A stretch of DNA of 64,000 bases, taken from contig NC_092358.1 of assembly GCF_030848805.1 (NCBI RefSeq), positions 12,378,433-12,442,432 of the forward strand, read 5' to 3'. The notes beneath the pieces were generated by a model that was not told where the DNA came from, searched no databases, and was given only the letters and a program-made list of their open reading frames with translations. Source of the stretch: Temnothorax longispinosus. Taxonomy: Eukaryota > Arthropoda > Insecta > Hymenoptera > Formicidae. Position numbers and translations under genes: made by a program. Shown here in pieces: positions 41,750-52,626 of this stretch (positions are counted from its first letter, which is position 1; the number at the start of each line of letters is the position of its first letter).

Positions 41750-42180
41750 CTCTCTAAAAAAGGCGTGCAAAGTCGATACTCGAATATATCGCGGTTATAG
41801 TTGTCGCTTTTCCGCGATGCCGATTGGTTCTTTCGCTGCGCTTACTTCATTTGCTGCTGTCATCGTATATTTTGACAGTTGTGTGTATCAAGGAGTTAAT
41901 AGTATAATAGTAATAGCATAATGTTAAAGCTAAACAGCGCGCGCGAACCGCGCGTCTGTGGTGTCTAGTCCCTCTCTAAAAATGGCATGTTAACTGACTT
42001 AACTGAGTTAATTTTATTTGTATCGAAGAATTGAGGCCTCTTTTCCGCGATGCTGATTGGTTGTCTTGAATTTTGCATTGCGGCGTGTTTCAATTGTGTC
42101 GCTTCTGTGGCTGTCAATTTCGAAAAATTTTTGCTAAATGGCGCGCGCGTAGCGCGCGCTTGTAGTGTTCTAGTTATTAA
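41750..42180. repeat. Two diverged 210-bp direct repeats
   Basis: Units 41750-41970 and 41971-42176. Each starts CCCTCTCTAAAAA, has TTTTCCGCGATGC(C/T)GATTGGTT in the middle and ends in a CGCGCG palindrome plus TGT(A/G)GTGT(C/T)TAGT. The spacing suggests tandem insertion of one short element family. Non-coding. Confidence 0.75.
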
Positions 42181-42206
42181 AATAATTAATAGTTTGTCAA
42201 AAATAG

Positions 42207-42634
42207 TGAGACACCTGTCGTGAGACAGGTTAGTTTTACTCTACTGATGACCAGTCATTGCGATAGTAATCCTGCTCAGTACGAGAGGAACCGCAGGTTC
42301 GGACATTTGATTCACGCACTCGGTCGAGCGGCCGGTGGTGCGAAGTTACCATTCGTGGGATTATGCCTGAACGCCTCTGAGGCCGTATCCTCTCTAGTCA
42401 AAGGTGGCAATGATATCTCTAGGAGTCTCGTGAGTTGAAAGGCTCAAAACAATGTGACACACTACTAGGCGGCTGGTCTTCGCGGGCCGGTCGTCGCACG
42501 AGCTCGGTTTGCCGTACGGCGCCTCTGCCCGTCGTCGGGATCTCACCGCTTACGACGGCACGGCGTCTAACGGTCGAACATGAGTTTCGCGAGTTCGATG
42601 TCGAGACTCGGAATCGTCTGTAGACGACTTAGGT
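42207..42634 (+). rRNA. 28S rRNA 3' end, partial copy
   Basis: About 428 bases from GTCGTGAGACAGGTTAG to the 3' end ACGACTTAGGT. It includes the sarcin-ricin loop AGTACGAGAGGAACC and GTGGGATTATGCCTGAACGC. It is near-canonical with a few changes (for example TTACTCTACTGATGACC lacks part of the usual stem, and CACACTACTAGG has an extra CA). It ends directly at BEL/Pao coding sequence. It is a displaced fragment without the rest of the rDNA unit, so functionally a pseudogene. Confidence 0.92.
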
Positions 42635-43215
42635 CTCCCCAGGAGTCTCTATATGTGGACGACGTCGTGGCCAGTGTCCGCACCGTCGAATGAGCTATCG
42701 CGTTTCGCGATCAATTACTCGAATTATTTCGGAGTGCCGGCTTTGAGTTGCAAAAATGGGCGAGCAGCTATCCCGCCGCGTTGGAGGGGCTCGACCCAGA
42801 AATCTGCAGTCAGACGATGCTTTCTTTCGAATCACCCGAAGATCACGCGCTTAAGGTTCTAGGCCTTTGCTGGCACTCGCAGTCGGATAGTTTCGGGTTT
42901 CAAGTTAACCTTTCAACGCGGAAATGCACTAAGCGCATTATTTTATCGGAAGTGGCGCGCATATTCGACCCGTTGGGATTCTTAGCTCCGCTGACGTTCA
43001 CCGCGAAGAGACTGATCCAACGCTTGTGGACCCTGAAGCTTGAGTGGGACGACAAACCTCCGTTAGATGTTCGTCGCCAGTGGGAACGCTATCAATCGGA
43101 GTTCGACGCGCTGGCCTTTCTTCGTATACCTCGTACATTTCCCGCGGGCGATAACGTTTTCGTCGCGAGTTACACGGCTTTTGCGACGCGAGCGAACAGG
43201 GATATGGGGCCGTAG
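42635..43215 (+). pseudogene. BEL/Pao RT palm to connection
   Basis: Begins in frame with SPQESLYVDDVVASVRTVE. The catalytic YVDD is at 42652-42663. A TGA follows at 42691-42693, then the frame runs on: LLELFRSAGFELQKW, LCWHSQSDSFGFQV, ILSEVARIFDPLGFLAP (a BEL/Pao hallmark) and RLIQRLW. A frameshift near 43160-43205 separates it from RNase H. The active site is intact in sequence but the gene is broken. Confidence 0.85.
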
Positions 43216-44156
43216 TGTACTTGCATATTGTCACTTCTTTGGAGAAGAAAATCGTAATTCTCTGCGCCAAATCTAAGGTGGCTCCGTTACGCGCTATCTC
43301 GCTACCTCGCTTAGAGCCCTGCGCTGCGTTGCTTCTCGTTAACTTAATCGCTTACGTCCGTCAGGTCCTACGAGGACACATAGACATTGATGAAGAGTAC
43401 GCCTGGTCCGATGTCAAGGTTGCTCTATATTGGATCCGTTCTTCCCCGCACCGATGGAAGACCTTCGTTCGTAATCGCGTTGCTCGGATACAAGAGAAGA
43501 TCTCAGTATCGGCTTGGGGTCATGTCGCCACCGAATTCAATCCAGCCGATCACTGCTCACGTGGACTTTTTCCTCGCGAACTCGTGGCTAATTCAATGTG
43601 GTTGAGAGGCCTGGAGTGGCTGGCGGATTTCGAGTCCCGCGCCGAGCCTGTTCTTCCTGAAGAAGCTCTTCCATGCAAGGAAGAAAGGATCGTAACCCTC
43701 GTCGTTGCGCGCGATACGCCTCAAGCCCTATACTGTTTATTAGACAGATTTTCGTCGTTAGATAAGATTTGTAGAATAGTAGCGTACCTCCTAAGATTTA
43801 CAAGTCGATCCAGGGCCAAGCCGGTGCCCGCGACCTTGGCCGTGGATCAACTCGAAGCGCATTCAGCGTTATTAGTTATAGTAAAAATCGTAGAATCGGA
43901 ATTCTTTCGCGAAGAGATTGATCGAATTAGAAACGGGAAGAGACTACTCAAGCCTCTTTTCAAACTCGCTCCTTTTCTGGACCCAACGGGTATCCTCAGG
44001 GTGGGCGGCAGGCTCATTGACTCGGGATTGACTTTCGAGGCCAAACACCCTGTGCTGCTACCAAATAAACACCGACTTACCGAGCTCGTTATAGAACGGG
44101 TACACCGTACGCATTTACACCCAGGTAGACGCACGCTCCAGTATTTGCTCGCCTAG
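43215..44156 (+). pseudogene. BEL/Pao RNase H and integrase N-terminus
   Basis: 313 codons open. KVAPLRAISLPRLEPCAALL and YAWSDVKVALYWI are the BEL/Pao RNase H region; NRVARIQ, WGHVATEFNPADHCSRG and DPTGILRVGGRL lead into the integrase. It stops just after HRTHLHPGRRTLQYLLA, where RYWI plus the C..C part of the integrase zinc finger should follow. About 20-30 residues seem deleted before 44181. Confidence 0.85.
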
Positions 44157-44180
44157 CGGCTTTGCTCCCTTCAGCCCCCC

Positions 44181-44698
44181 ATGGCAGACCTCCCGGTCGA
44201 AAGGGTCAGTGCCGTCAAGCCATTTTCGATTAGCGGTGTAGATTTCGCGGGACCGTTCTCGATAGTTCCTCATCGAGCTCGGGGAGTCTCCTCCTTTAAG
44301 GCTTATGTATGCCTATTCGTTTGCTTCGCGGTTAAGGCAATCCATTTGGAAGTCGCTCTTTCACACTCCTTTCAAACTCTTTTCTTGCTGCGCTGCGACG
44401 TTTCGTGGCCCGTCGCGGACGCTGCTCGTTCCTATATAGCGACTGCGGCACTAACTTCGTGGGAACAGCGCGTGACCTCGAGAATCATATGCGCCTCGCG
44501 GCGGAACGAGAAAAAATTAGATGGTCTTTCAATCCTGCCTCCGCGCCCCACTTCGGGGGTCTCTGGGAGTCGGGAATCAGGTCGTTTAAGACACACCTTC
44601 GGCGGGTGGTAAGGAATCAAATTCTCTCGATAGAGGGGTTCACGACGGTCCTCGCGCAGATAGAGTCCGTCCTGAATTCCAGGACCTCTGCCCTATGA
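44181..44698 (+). pseudogene. BEL/Pao integrase catalytic core, frameshifted
   Basis: 44181-44390 gives GVDFAGPF (first Asp) and FVCFAVKAIHLEVA. A frameshift near 44390-44440 moves the rest to the frame of SDCGTNFVGTARDL (second Asp) and APHFGGLWESGIRSFKTHLR (catalytic Glu). It ends VLNSRTSAL, continuing into the next frame. All three acidic residues are present; the reading frame is not. Confidence 0.85.
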
Positions 44699-45129
44699 GT
44701 ACCGATCCATTAGATCTCGAGGTGCTATCCCCGGGCCACTTTCTCACCATGGAGCCTCTTGTGGCCGCTCCCTCTCCCGACGTAACTCTGCTGCCGGTGA
44801 ATCGTTTGGGTCGATGGCAGTTAATACAGCGGATCTACCAAGATTTCTGGAAACGCTGGCATAATGAGTATCTCAATACGCTGCAACAGCGTCCCAAATG
44901 GTGGACCGCAGCCAATCAGCTTAACGTAGGTTCGTTAGTCCTCATCAAGGACGACAACGCGTCCCCGCTACGTTGGAAGCGGGGACGTGTGGAACAGTTA
45001 CATTCGGGTAGCGATGGCGTCCCGCGGGTCGCCACGGTCCGGGTGGTGGACGGCTCGATCTCGCGCCCCTTGGTAAAATTGTGCCCCTTGCCGATAGGCA
45101 CATCACCACGGGCCACGAATTTGGAGTAG
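44695..45129 (+). pseudogene. BEL/Pao integrase C-terminal (DUF5641-like) domain
   Basis: 144 codons: LSPGHFLTMEPL, NRLGRWQLIQRIYQDFWKRW, EYLNTLQQRPKW, VGSLVLIKDDNASPLRWKRG and VRVVDGSISRPLVKLCPLP. This is the usual end of BEL/Pao pol. The open frame runs to its natural stop at 45129, shortly before the polypurine tract. Confidence 0.88.
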
Positions 45130-45162
45130 TAAAATACAAGCGTTGTATTTTGGTGGGCGGTA

Positions 45163-45885
45163 TGTTTGGAGCTCACGTGTACATATTAGTTGTTAAGTTA
45201 ATCGTTTAAGTTTTGCGTTACATATTAGTTGATAAGATGCTTTTTGTATTAGCTTGTATTTGTTAAAGCGTTACCGTCGGTAACCTAAATTTCGTGTTTA
45301 GTGACTCGCGCGGAATGTTGGCGGATCGCGATCGTTAGCATGTCAATATTCGCGCGACTCACCCGACTCGTGCTGCCCGCCCGCGAGTGGCATCCCCAAA
45401 TAATGGGAGAAATTGGTACTCGTTCGCGCAGTACTTTACAGGTGCGCGAGTCAGAGAGTGTCGGAAGGATTACTCATCGTTCGGACGTGATCGTATTAAC
45501 ACACATTCGGACACCATCAAATCAACTCATATCTCAGACGTAGCCGAGTCAATTTCGCACCGCGCATGATACTTATTTGGAAATCGTCGAGTGCGAGCAA
45601 CGAATCTGTCACCGTGCCTTGCCTGCCTGCCTGCCTATTGGCACGCTTCCGCCTGCCATTACCATTCTTGCACGCTTTGCTCCTCCCACTACCAAGGAGG
45701 GCTCGCAGCCGAAGAAAGGACAAGAACGATTAAAAAAGCATTGCCAGAAAAGGGCTGGGCAACGATACGGTGAGTCGCTTTTGCTTGCTTTAGTCGTTCT
45801 GCGTTTCGTTTAAACCTCGTGAGGGAACGGTCCCTCTGGTCCTTCGAGTATTAACGCATGGAACAATCGCGAATCCGGGGAGGGC
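45163..45885 (+). repeat. BEL/Pao 3' LTR
   Basis: Starts TGTTTGGAGCTCACG right after the purine tract. It shares GAAATTGGTACTCG, GGTGCGCGAG and CGGTCCCTCTGGTCCTTCGA with the LTR at 61564-62330. Its last 25 bases or so, compared with that copy, seem lost at the junction with the R1-type sequence. Contains short tandem CTGC motifs (45616-45640). Confidence 0.8.
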
Positions 45886-47011
45886 CTTTTTTATGTGGGG
45901 AAAATCTTCGAAAAGACTCCCCGCCTCTCGGGCTCAAGGCGGGGTTGTGCCGGATTCTACGGGCGCTTATCGCAATTACGGGGGATACTCCAGGAAGGCC
46001 GAAGCCCTCCTGAGCCTGCCCCCAGCGCGACGTCGCCCATAGCCTACCGGCTAAAACCTCCACAAGTCTTTGTGGCGCCCTTCTGGGGGGCTCTTAAGGA
46101 GCCCCCCTGTCCTTAGACAGAAAAACTAATAAGTAGGTGGCTGGGTGGACTAATCCCAGCCAACCACCCCCCCACTCTGAGGGTGCTGACCCATCGGGGG
46201 GCGCCGTAGCAACCAGTCACGGTCAGCTGTGACGCGTGGTGAGCCCGCACCACGCGCCACCCCCAGGCGGTAAAGGAGAGGGGGCAAACGCAACTCGCCG
46301 GCAGCGAGCCGTCGGGGGACGCCGGGGAAACCGGTCGAGCCTTGCCATCTGAGAACTACGGCCGTCGGGGATCGGCCCCGGCACCAGTCAGGCCCGCCAC
46401 CGAGAAAAGCGGAGCCCCTCTCCCCACCGCGCCCTCCTGGGAGGGCAGAGGGCCCGGGCCAGGGACCTGAGTCCCCAGCCCTGGCCCCCAGAGGGACGGA
46501 GGAGCATCCGTGACGGGGACCCCGCCCAAGCAACCCTTCGCCCCTCAACTTATCGGCGAATTACTTCTGCTTTCGAGGGAGAGGAGGAGCCCCCGTCCGA
46601 GCGCGTTCGCCCGAGCGCCCCCTCCGCCTCGCACCCTCCGCCGACCTGCTCGGCACGAAAAAAGCGGCAGAGGGGCGGACTTCCGTCCACCCCCGTGCCA
46701 CCCAACCCCCACGCCGCACACATCCCTCCAACCCGGAGGTGCCGAGGACTTCCGAAGGAAGTTCTTGTTGTCCTTCTCCTTACTCCATCTAGGCCGGGAA
46801 TTTAATCTTCCCAATCTAATCCTCGCTCTCACTTAAGGACGAGGACGAGTCCTTGTCCCCGCTTGAGGGGGGAAGGGAGGCGACTTCACTCTTCCTCGTC
46901 CTCTCGTCCGCGACAAAGTTATGTCGCAGAAGGAGATGAACGCTGCCTACCTTTCCCTGCTTTTCTCCCTCACCCCGGTCGTCTTTGCTATTACAGCCGG
47001 GAGGGAGAGGC
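45886..47011 (-). mobile_element. R1-clade LINE 3' UTR fragment
   Basis: GC-rich sequence related to the 3' part of 54195-56640. Shared features are CGGGGTTGTGCCGGATTCTAC against GGAGTGCCGGATTTTTACCGG, and GCAGAAGGAGATGAACGC against GCAGAAGGAGGCGAACGC. It would be the minus-strand 3' UTR of a 5'-truncated R1-type LINE. 46140-46560 is rich in CCCC and GGGG. No coding frame is supported. Confidence 0.55.
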
Positions 47012-47470
47012 AGAGATCCCAGGTTTAGGTCTCTGCTACATAGCCTGTGGAGGGGATAGAATCGCGTCACGTGACGCTGACGCACACAAGCCAAGCGCCC
47101 CGTGTACATGTGCGCTCGGCCAGCTTCGGCCAGCTAGAGAGAGCAAACATGCTATGCTCTTTTTCTTTCTCTCTTGAACCGGCGCGTCGTCAGCCTCGCA
47201 GACGAAATACGTATTACGTATATTAGCGGCTTGACTGTCGCGTGCTTCTTTTTACACTAGATGCGATCAGATGCGATACACTATCATATCGCTTAATGAT
47301 TTTACAATTTAGAAGTTAAAATCATTAATTAATTAAATTACAATTTCTTGTGTATGTAAAAAGTATTAACTTAAAAACAAAACCGAGAACTTGATTCGCC
47401 AGTAAATAATTAACAATCAGCACAGGAGTTGTGTTCGACCAAACTGGCAATTTTATTATTCAAAAGACGC

Positions 47471-47508
47471 TACGTTTCGACCGCAAAATTCGGTCCTTTT
47501 CAAGCGTG
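47471..47508 (-). ncRNA. Hammerhead-like motif, left PLE arm
   Basis: On the minus strand: CGCTTGAAAAGGACCG, loop, CGGTCGAAACGTAGCG. Stem II GACCG/CGGTC and GAAAC are intact, but the CUGANGA box is degenerate (TTGAAAA), so self-cleavage is unlikely. The mirror copy is at 50811-50848. Confidence 0.4.
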
Positions 47509-47622
47509 TATAACTCACAAATATTATTTAGTTAGACATAGTTGCCAAAATACGCTGAATCTAAAAACTAAACATCAGATTTTGTAGAACGCGACAAGCA
47601 GAATAAGTCCAGAAACATTATA

Positions 47623-48863
47623 CACTGGGCAACAAAATTATCGCAACAAAAATTTTCGTAAAAAATTTGCCCAACTTCAAATAAGCACAACTTCGCAAAA
47701 AATTGTCATATCTGAAAGTTTTTTTTTTTTCATTTTAAAGGGTGAAGTCTGTACTTTAAGGAACCATAGTCAGATTTTGAATTTAGCCTTTCCCCATCCC
47801 GCCGTTCTTCCAAAAGTAAGGACGTATTACGTCTCCAAAAAATTGCATACTTTGACACATTCTACGGAGTAAAATGAATTTTTTTCGTAACTATCATAGC
47901 AACTACTGTAAAATATAGACTTTTCCCTGCAAATTAAAAAAAAAATAAGTCCGTACGATTTTTTTTCGCCGAGTTATGGCTGATCAAAGTTACCTATGCA
48001 TTTTTGTGCATTCAATCACCGCCAACATTAGCATTACCCGATGGACACTACGGGGAGGTTGCTGGTCGGATTTTGCCCATCGTGTGTGTGCGTGCGTGCG
48101 TGCGTCGTGTTAGCAGAGATTTGCACAAACTAATTTTTATTCAAACGAGGCATTGTTACGATTTTGTCTTTTGTTTTCCGAAAGAACGATACAATACAGT
48201 GATCGCAATACTGTGAAGTTACTTAGAGAAGTAATGTACTGTGAAGTTACTTACTTCAGTATTACAAAACTTCACAGTATTGCAGTCACTGTATTGTATT
48301 GCTCATTCAGAAAACAAAAGACAAAATCGTAACAATGCCTCGTTTGAATAAAAATTAGTTTGTGCAAATCTCTGCTAACACGACGCACGCACGCACGCAC
48401 ACACACGATGGGCAAAATTCAACCAGCAACCTCCCCGTAGTGTCTATCGGGTAATGCTAATGTTGGCGGTGATTGAATGCACAAAAATGCATAGGTAACT
48501 TTGATCAGCCATAACTCGGCGAAAAAAAATCGTACGGACTTATTTTTTTTTTAATTTGCAGGGAAAAGTCTATATTTTACAATAGTTGCTATGATAGTTA
48601 CGAAAAAAATTCATTTTACTCCGTAGAATGTGTCAAAGTATGCAATTTTTTGGAGACGTAATACGTCCTTACTTTTGGAAGAACGGCGGGATGGGGAAAG
48701 GCTAAATTCAAAATCTGACTATGGTTCCTTAAAGTACAGACTTCACCCTTTAAAATGAAAAAAAAAACTTTCAGATATGACAATTTTTCGCGAAGTTGTG
48801 CTTATTTGAAGTTGGGCAAATTTTTTACGAAAATTTTTGTTGCGATAATTTTGTTGCCCAGTG
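47623..48863. mobile_element. 1241-bp foldback MITE, TA duplication, nested in the PLE arm
   Basis: Starts CACTGGGCAACAAAATTATC and ends with its exact complement. Inverted arms of 598 and 595 bp (47623-48220 and 48269-48863) leave a 48-bp loop. TA duplicates flank it (47621-47622 and 48864-48865). The right PLE arm keeps the empty site (about 50694-50704). The arms carry a GCATTAGCATTACCCGATGG and GTGC-rich segment shared with 9335-9439. No transposase is encoded; the TA target suggests Tc1/mariner mobilisation. Confidence 0.95.
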
Positions 48864-49099
48864 TATAAATAAAAATAACTTACATATTGGAGTGTTAATT
48901 ACAAGAAATAAAAGACAGTTTAACTACATTTCCGTTGTCCGTATTATATCGGAGGGACGAGTCCCTATCGTGCGATGGTGAAATTGCGACTGACAAGAAA
49001 GGACAGAACAATAAACATTGGCTTCGAATTTTTCTGAAGTAAAGAGAGGGAAGTAGATGAGAAGGGGATATTACGTTTTCTTTATGATATGTTCATAGA

Positions 49100-49482
49100 G
49101 AGCATTGAGACTCTCCGTGTCATTTTGCATATTAATAGTGTTGTCCGATTTTTTAATAAAAAACATCTCGGCTAATTCCCTCTTTCTAATCAGTTTTTCT
49201 TTGTGCATTATCTCTGGATTCCCCCAATCAAAGTCATGTCAACGGGATATTCGATGTTCTAACTACACTAACTACAGAGTATTTGCCAGCTGGTTTTCTG
49301 ATATCCTTCTGGTGTTCTTTCAGACGCGTGCAAAGATGCCTTTTTGTTTGCCCTATATATATAGCATTACAATCTTTACACTTGATCTTGTATACGATTT
49401 CCGTTTGTTTCAGATCATCAATTTTATCTTTACCGCGTTTAATCAGGCAATCTAATTTTTTAGGAATTGTGAACAGAGACAT
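49100..49482 (-). pseudogene. Inverted copy of the PLE nuclease (left arm)
   Basis: 49482-49234 encodes LIKRGKDKIDDLKQTEIVYK, IYIGQTKRHLCTRLKEHQKD and a zinc-finger cysteine pair (KCKDC). It then hits the same break after SNIPLT as the right-arm copy. The remainder (HDFDWGNPEI... with Glu in KRELAEMFF) continues in another frame to about 49100. It has no RT upstream in this orientation, so it is a passenger of the inverted arm. Confidence 0.85.
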
Positions 49483-49568
49483 AATATGGCACTTTCTCAG
49501 CGTGTGATTAATATTCTATATTAATATTCTAATATTAATATTCTATTGCATATAAAAATTGCAGTAAA

Positions 49569-49787
49569 GTGAGATCAGTGGACATGATCAGAAAACATGT
49601 GGACCTGATACTTAAAGTTTTTAATGATTATCATCCTAGACTCAAATTTACATACGAAATTGAAAATAACGGGTCTCTTAACTTCCTCGATACAACTGTC
49701 ATTAGAAATGGCAATATTCTGCTAACGAATTGGTATCGAAAACAAACGTTCTCGGGAAGATATACAAACTTTTATTATACAAGTTGA
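49569..49787 (+). pseudogene. PLE reverse transcriptase, C-terminal fragment
   Basis: 72 codons: KHVDLILKVFNDYHPRLKFT, NNGSLNFLDTTVIR and NWYRKQTFSGRY, typical of the PLE RT region downstream of the palm. The catalytic YxDD part is upstream and absent. The frame breaks after YTNFYYTS. The linker up to 50012 is frameshifted (NSSGRYLNYNS-type remnants). Confidence 0.85.
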
Positions 49788-50012
49788 ATACCATCACAAG
49801 TCTAGTTGATCGTGCGATGCGATACTACTTTCTGATAAAAGATTCCATAGCAATAATATGAAAATAGTCAAAGACATCTTAAATAACAACAATTTTCCAA
49901 AACAAATTATTATAATAAACACATTTTAAATAGGTTACACCTCTTAAAAACATGTGATACTTCACATAACATCTCCACGAACAATAAAACAGACTTTGAT
50001 TTAAAGAGGTGC

Positions 50013-50492
50013 ATGCCGTTACCATACATAAAGGGTTTAAGCGAAAATATTAATCACACGCTGAGAAAGTGCCATATTACGTCTCTGTTCACAATTCCTA
50101 AAACATTAGGTTGCCTGATTAAACGCGGTAAAGATAAAATTGATGATCTGAAACAAACGGAAATCGTATACAAGATCAAGTGTAAAAATTGTAATGTTAT
50201 ATATATAGGGCAGATAAAAAGGCATCTTTGCACGCGTCTGAAAGAACACCAGAAGGATATCAGAAAACCAGCTGGCAAATACTCTGTAGTTAGTGTAGTT
50301 AGAACATCGAATATCCCGTTGACATGACTTTGATTGGGGGAATCCAGAGATAATGCACAAAGAAAAACTGATTAGAAAGAGGGAATTAGCCGAGATGTTT
50401 TTTATTAAAAAATCGGACAACACTATTAATATGCAAAATGACACGGAGAGTCTCAATGCTCTCTATGAACATATCATAAAGGAAACGTAATA
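50013..50492 (+). pseudogene. PLE GIY-YIG endonuclease (right arm), one frameshift
   Basis: 50013-50327: PYIKGLSENINHTLRK, LIKRGKDKIDDLKQTEIVYK, KCKNC, IYIGQIKRHLCTRLKEHQKD. The frame stops at TGA in TTGACATGACTTTG. Shifting one base restores HDFDWGNPEIMHKEKLIRKR and ELAEMFF to a TAA near 50490. The core Tyr, Arg and Glu are all present across the two frames. The left arm has the identical break. Confidence 0.88.
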
Positions 50493-50810
50493 TCCCCTTC
50501 TCATCTACTTCCCTCTCTTTACTTCAGAAAAATTCGAAGCCAATGTTTATTGTTCTGTCCTTTCTTGTCAGTCGCAATTTCACCATCGCACGACAGGGAC
50601 TCGTCCCTCCAATATAATACGGACAACGGAAATGTAGTTAAACTGTCTTTTATTTCTTGTAATTAACACTCCAATATGTAAGTTATTTTTATTTATATAA
50701 TGTTTCTGGACTTATTCTGCTTGTCGCGTTCTACAAAATCTGATGTTTAGTTTTCAGATTCAGCATATTTTGGCAACTATGTCTAACTAAATAATATTTG
50801 TGAGTTATAC

Positions 50811-50848
50811 ACGCTTGAAAAGGACCGAATTTTGCGGTCGAAACGTAG
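50811..50848 (+). ncRNA. Hammerhead-like motif, right PLE arm
   Basis: Same sequence as the left arm: CGCTTGAAAAGGACCG, loop, CGGTCGAAACGTAGCG. GAAAC and stem II are kept; the first core box is degenerate. Confidence 0.4.
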
Positions 50849-51325
50849 CGTCTTTTAAATAATAAAATTGCCAGTTTGGTCGAACACAACTCCTATGCTG
50901 ATTGTTAATTATTTACTGGCGACTAAAGTTCTCGGTTTTGTTTTTAAGTTAATACTTTTTACATACACAAGAAATTGTAATTTAATTAATTAATGATTTT
51001 AACTTCTAAATTGTAAAATCATTAAGCGATATGATAGTGTATCGCATCTGATCGCATCTAGTGTAAAAAGAAGCACGCGACAGTCAAGCCGCTAATATAC
51101 GTAATACGTATTTCGTCTGCGAGGCTGACGACGCGCCGGTTCAAGAGAGAAAAAGAAAGAGCATAGCATGTTTGCTCCCTCTAGCTGGCCGAGGCTGGCC
51201 GAGCGCACATGTACACGGGGCGCTTGGCTTGTGTGCGTCAGCGTCACGTGACGCGATCCTATCCCCTCCAAAGCCTATCCCCTCCACAGGCTATGTAGCA
51301 GAGACCTAAACCTGGGATTTCTGGG

Positions 51326-51932
51326 GAGAGGTCCTCTCCTATCTCCTATTGCCTCCCGGAGGGCACGACGCTCATCGGCCCACGCTGGACAATGTTCCGC
51401 TTGTTCAATGAATCAAGCCGGCGTTCTCGCGCCGTTTTCGCGGGATCCGAGCTTGGTCCCGTGCCTTGGCCTCCCGCGGATCTTCCTTGCTGCGAGGCTT
51501 CCGTGGCGGCGCGAGCCGTCGTGGTCGTCCTCTTCGGCCGACTCTCTCAACCGCCTCGACGTCCTAACCTTGGAGCGCGATCTTGTTGCACGATTGCGTT
51601 CACGGTTATAAAGCGTGATTGCATTTGTGCGATCATCTCTTCGTTTCGTCCGCGTATATCTGGTGTCATGTGTGCGAGACTTATTATACAGCTTATTAGT
51701 ACACTAATAAGGTGGATAAGACGTCAGATTTACAATCAAACAAATGCGCCTGGTTGCCGAAACCAGGATACATCCAATCCAATGTGTCCGGTTACTTCAA
51801 CCAGAATGCAACTAACCAAATTTGTCTGGTTACTTTAATGAAAATTATGGATCGTTCATTTCTCACCAGACAGTCAGGTTGTTTCAACCAGATTTCCAAT
51901 TAATTCAACCAAATTTTTTTTTCCGTGAATGT
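51326..51932. other. Unassigned; GC-rich then AT-rich
   Basis: 51326-51620 is GC-rich with no known protein in the frames (148 codons at 51392-51838). 51735-51910 has repeated AACCAGA / TCTGGTT motifs (CCGGTTACTTCAACCAG, CTGGTTACTTT, GTTTCAACCAGATT). No gene supported. Confidence 0.45.
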
Positions 51933-52626
51933 AATTTTTGCTTTTCACATTCATAGTGATTTCGTGAATTGGTTTCAGTCATATATAGGTAAATATTTTT
52001 ATATTGTTAGTTTTTCAAGTACTTTTGATAAATCCAAAGCGATTTTGTGATTGCCTTACATTGTATTGGTGTCACGCCAGTCCGCGCAAAATAGCGTGTT
52101 TGGGGTGATGTGCAACATGATGTGAAATGTGTCGACATGCAAGGTCGCAACTTGTGACAACTGCGATTCAGATGATGAAAAATAAAGTTTTTGGGGTTTT
52201 TCCTTTCATTATATTAATTTTTAAGCGATAAATAAATAAGAAATCAAATAAAAAATGATTTTTTTTTTTTCAGGTCGATTACAACACAGTGAAATTTTTT
52301 GTTCACCAGATTTCGATTAATTTGTATTTAAGAAGCCCAAATTTAACATTTAAGTCGATTGATGTCGATATTCATGCATTTTTTACCTTAATTTTACCTG
52401 TGTTGCACATCATCCCAAAAAAATTTGAAAATGCTAAAACAGACGTTTTTTTTTGAAAACTCGAAAAATTTTTAGGAAAAATTTAAAATTTTGAAAATCT
52501 AATCACGCAGAATTGTAGTATTTTCCTTCCTCTACATTATACAGCCATGATATATTCAAGAATTTGATTTTTGGATATGTTTTCCGAGCAACGAGTGAAC
52601 GTGTTGCACATTACCCCACACAACCC
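51933..52626. mobile_element. 5'-truncated copy of the 27107-27991 MITE
   Basis: Collinear with 27300-27991: TTCGTGAATTGGTTTCAGTC, GGGGTGATGTGCAACATGAT and ATTCATGCATTTTTTACC, ending TTACCCCACACAACCC followed by TA. The first 190 bp are missing. Substitutions and homopolymer length changes are common. Confidence 0.9.

Larger units (their letters stand above)
42635..45885 (+). mobile_element. BEL/Pao LTR retrotransposon, 5'-truncated
   Basis: Plus-strand order: RT palm, RNase H, integrase, integrase C-terminal DUF5641-type region, polypurine tract (GGTGGGCGG, 45153-45161), 3' LTR (45163 on). Gag, protease and the RT N-terminus are absent; the break is the junction with 28S rRNA at 42634/42635. 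Stops and frameshifts interrupt pol. A second copy of its 3' part is on the minus strand at 61564-62762. Confidence 0.9.
47012..51325 (+). mobile_element. Penelope-like element forming a 4.3-kb palindrome
   Basis: Arms are 47012-49514 (left, inverted) and 50046-51325 (right). They are very similar; without the nested MITE the left arm is about the same length as the right. The centre, 49515-50045, has the end of the PLE reverse transcriptase and the linker. The right arm continues with the GIY-YIG nuclease and 3' UTR; the left arm is an inverted copy of the same 3' part. Same architecture as 141-1947, but better preserved. Confidence 0.88.

Noticed and set aside
42220..42438. 72-codon open frame
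   Set aside because: It lies within the 28S rRNA fragment.
49105..49455. 116-codon plus-strand frame, mirrored at 50106-50456 on the minus strand
   Set aside because: Antisense shadows of the PLE nuclease copies in the two arms.
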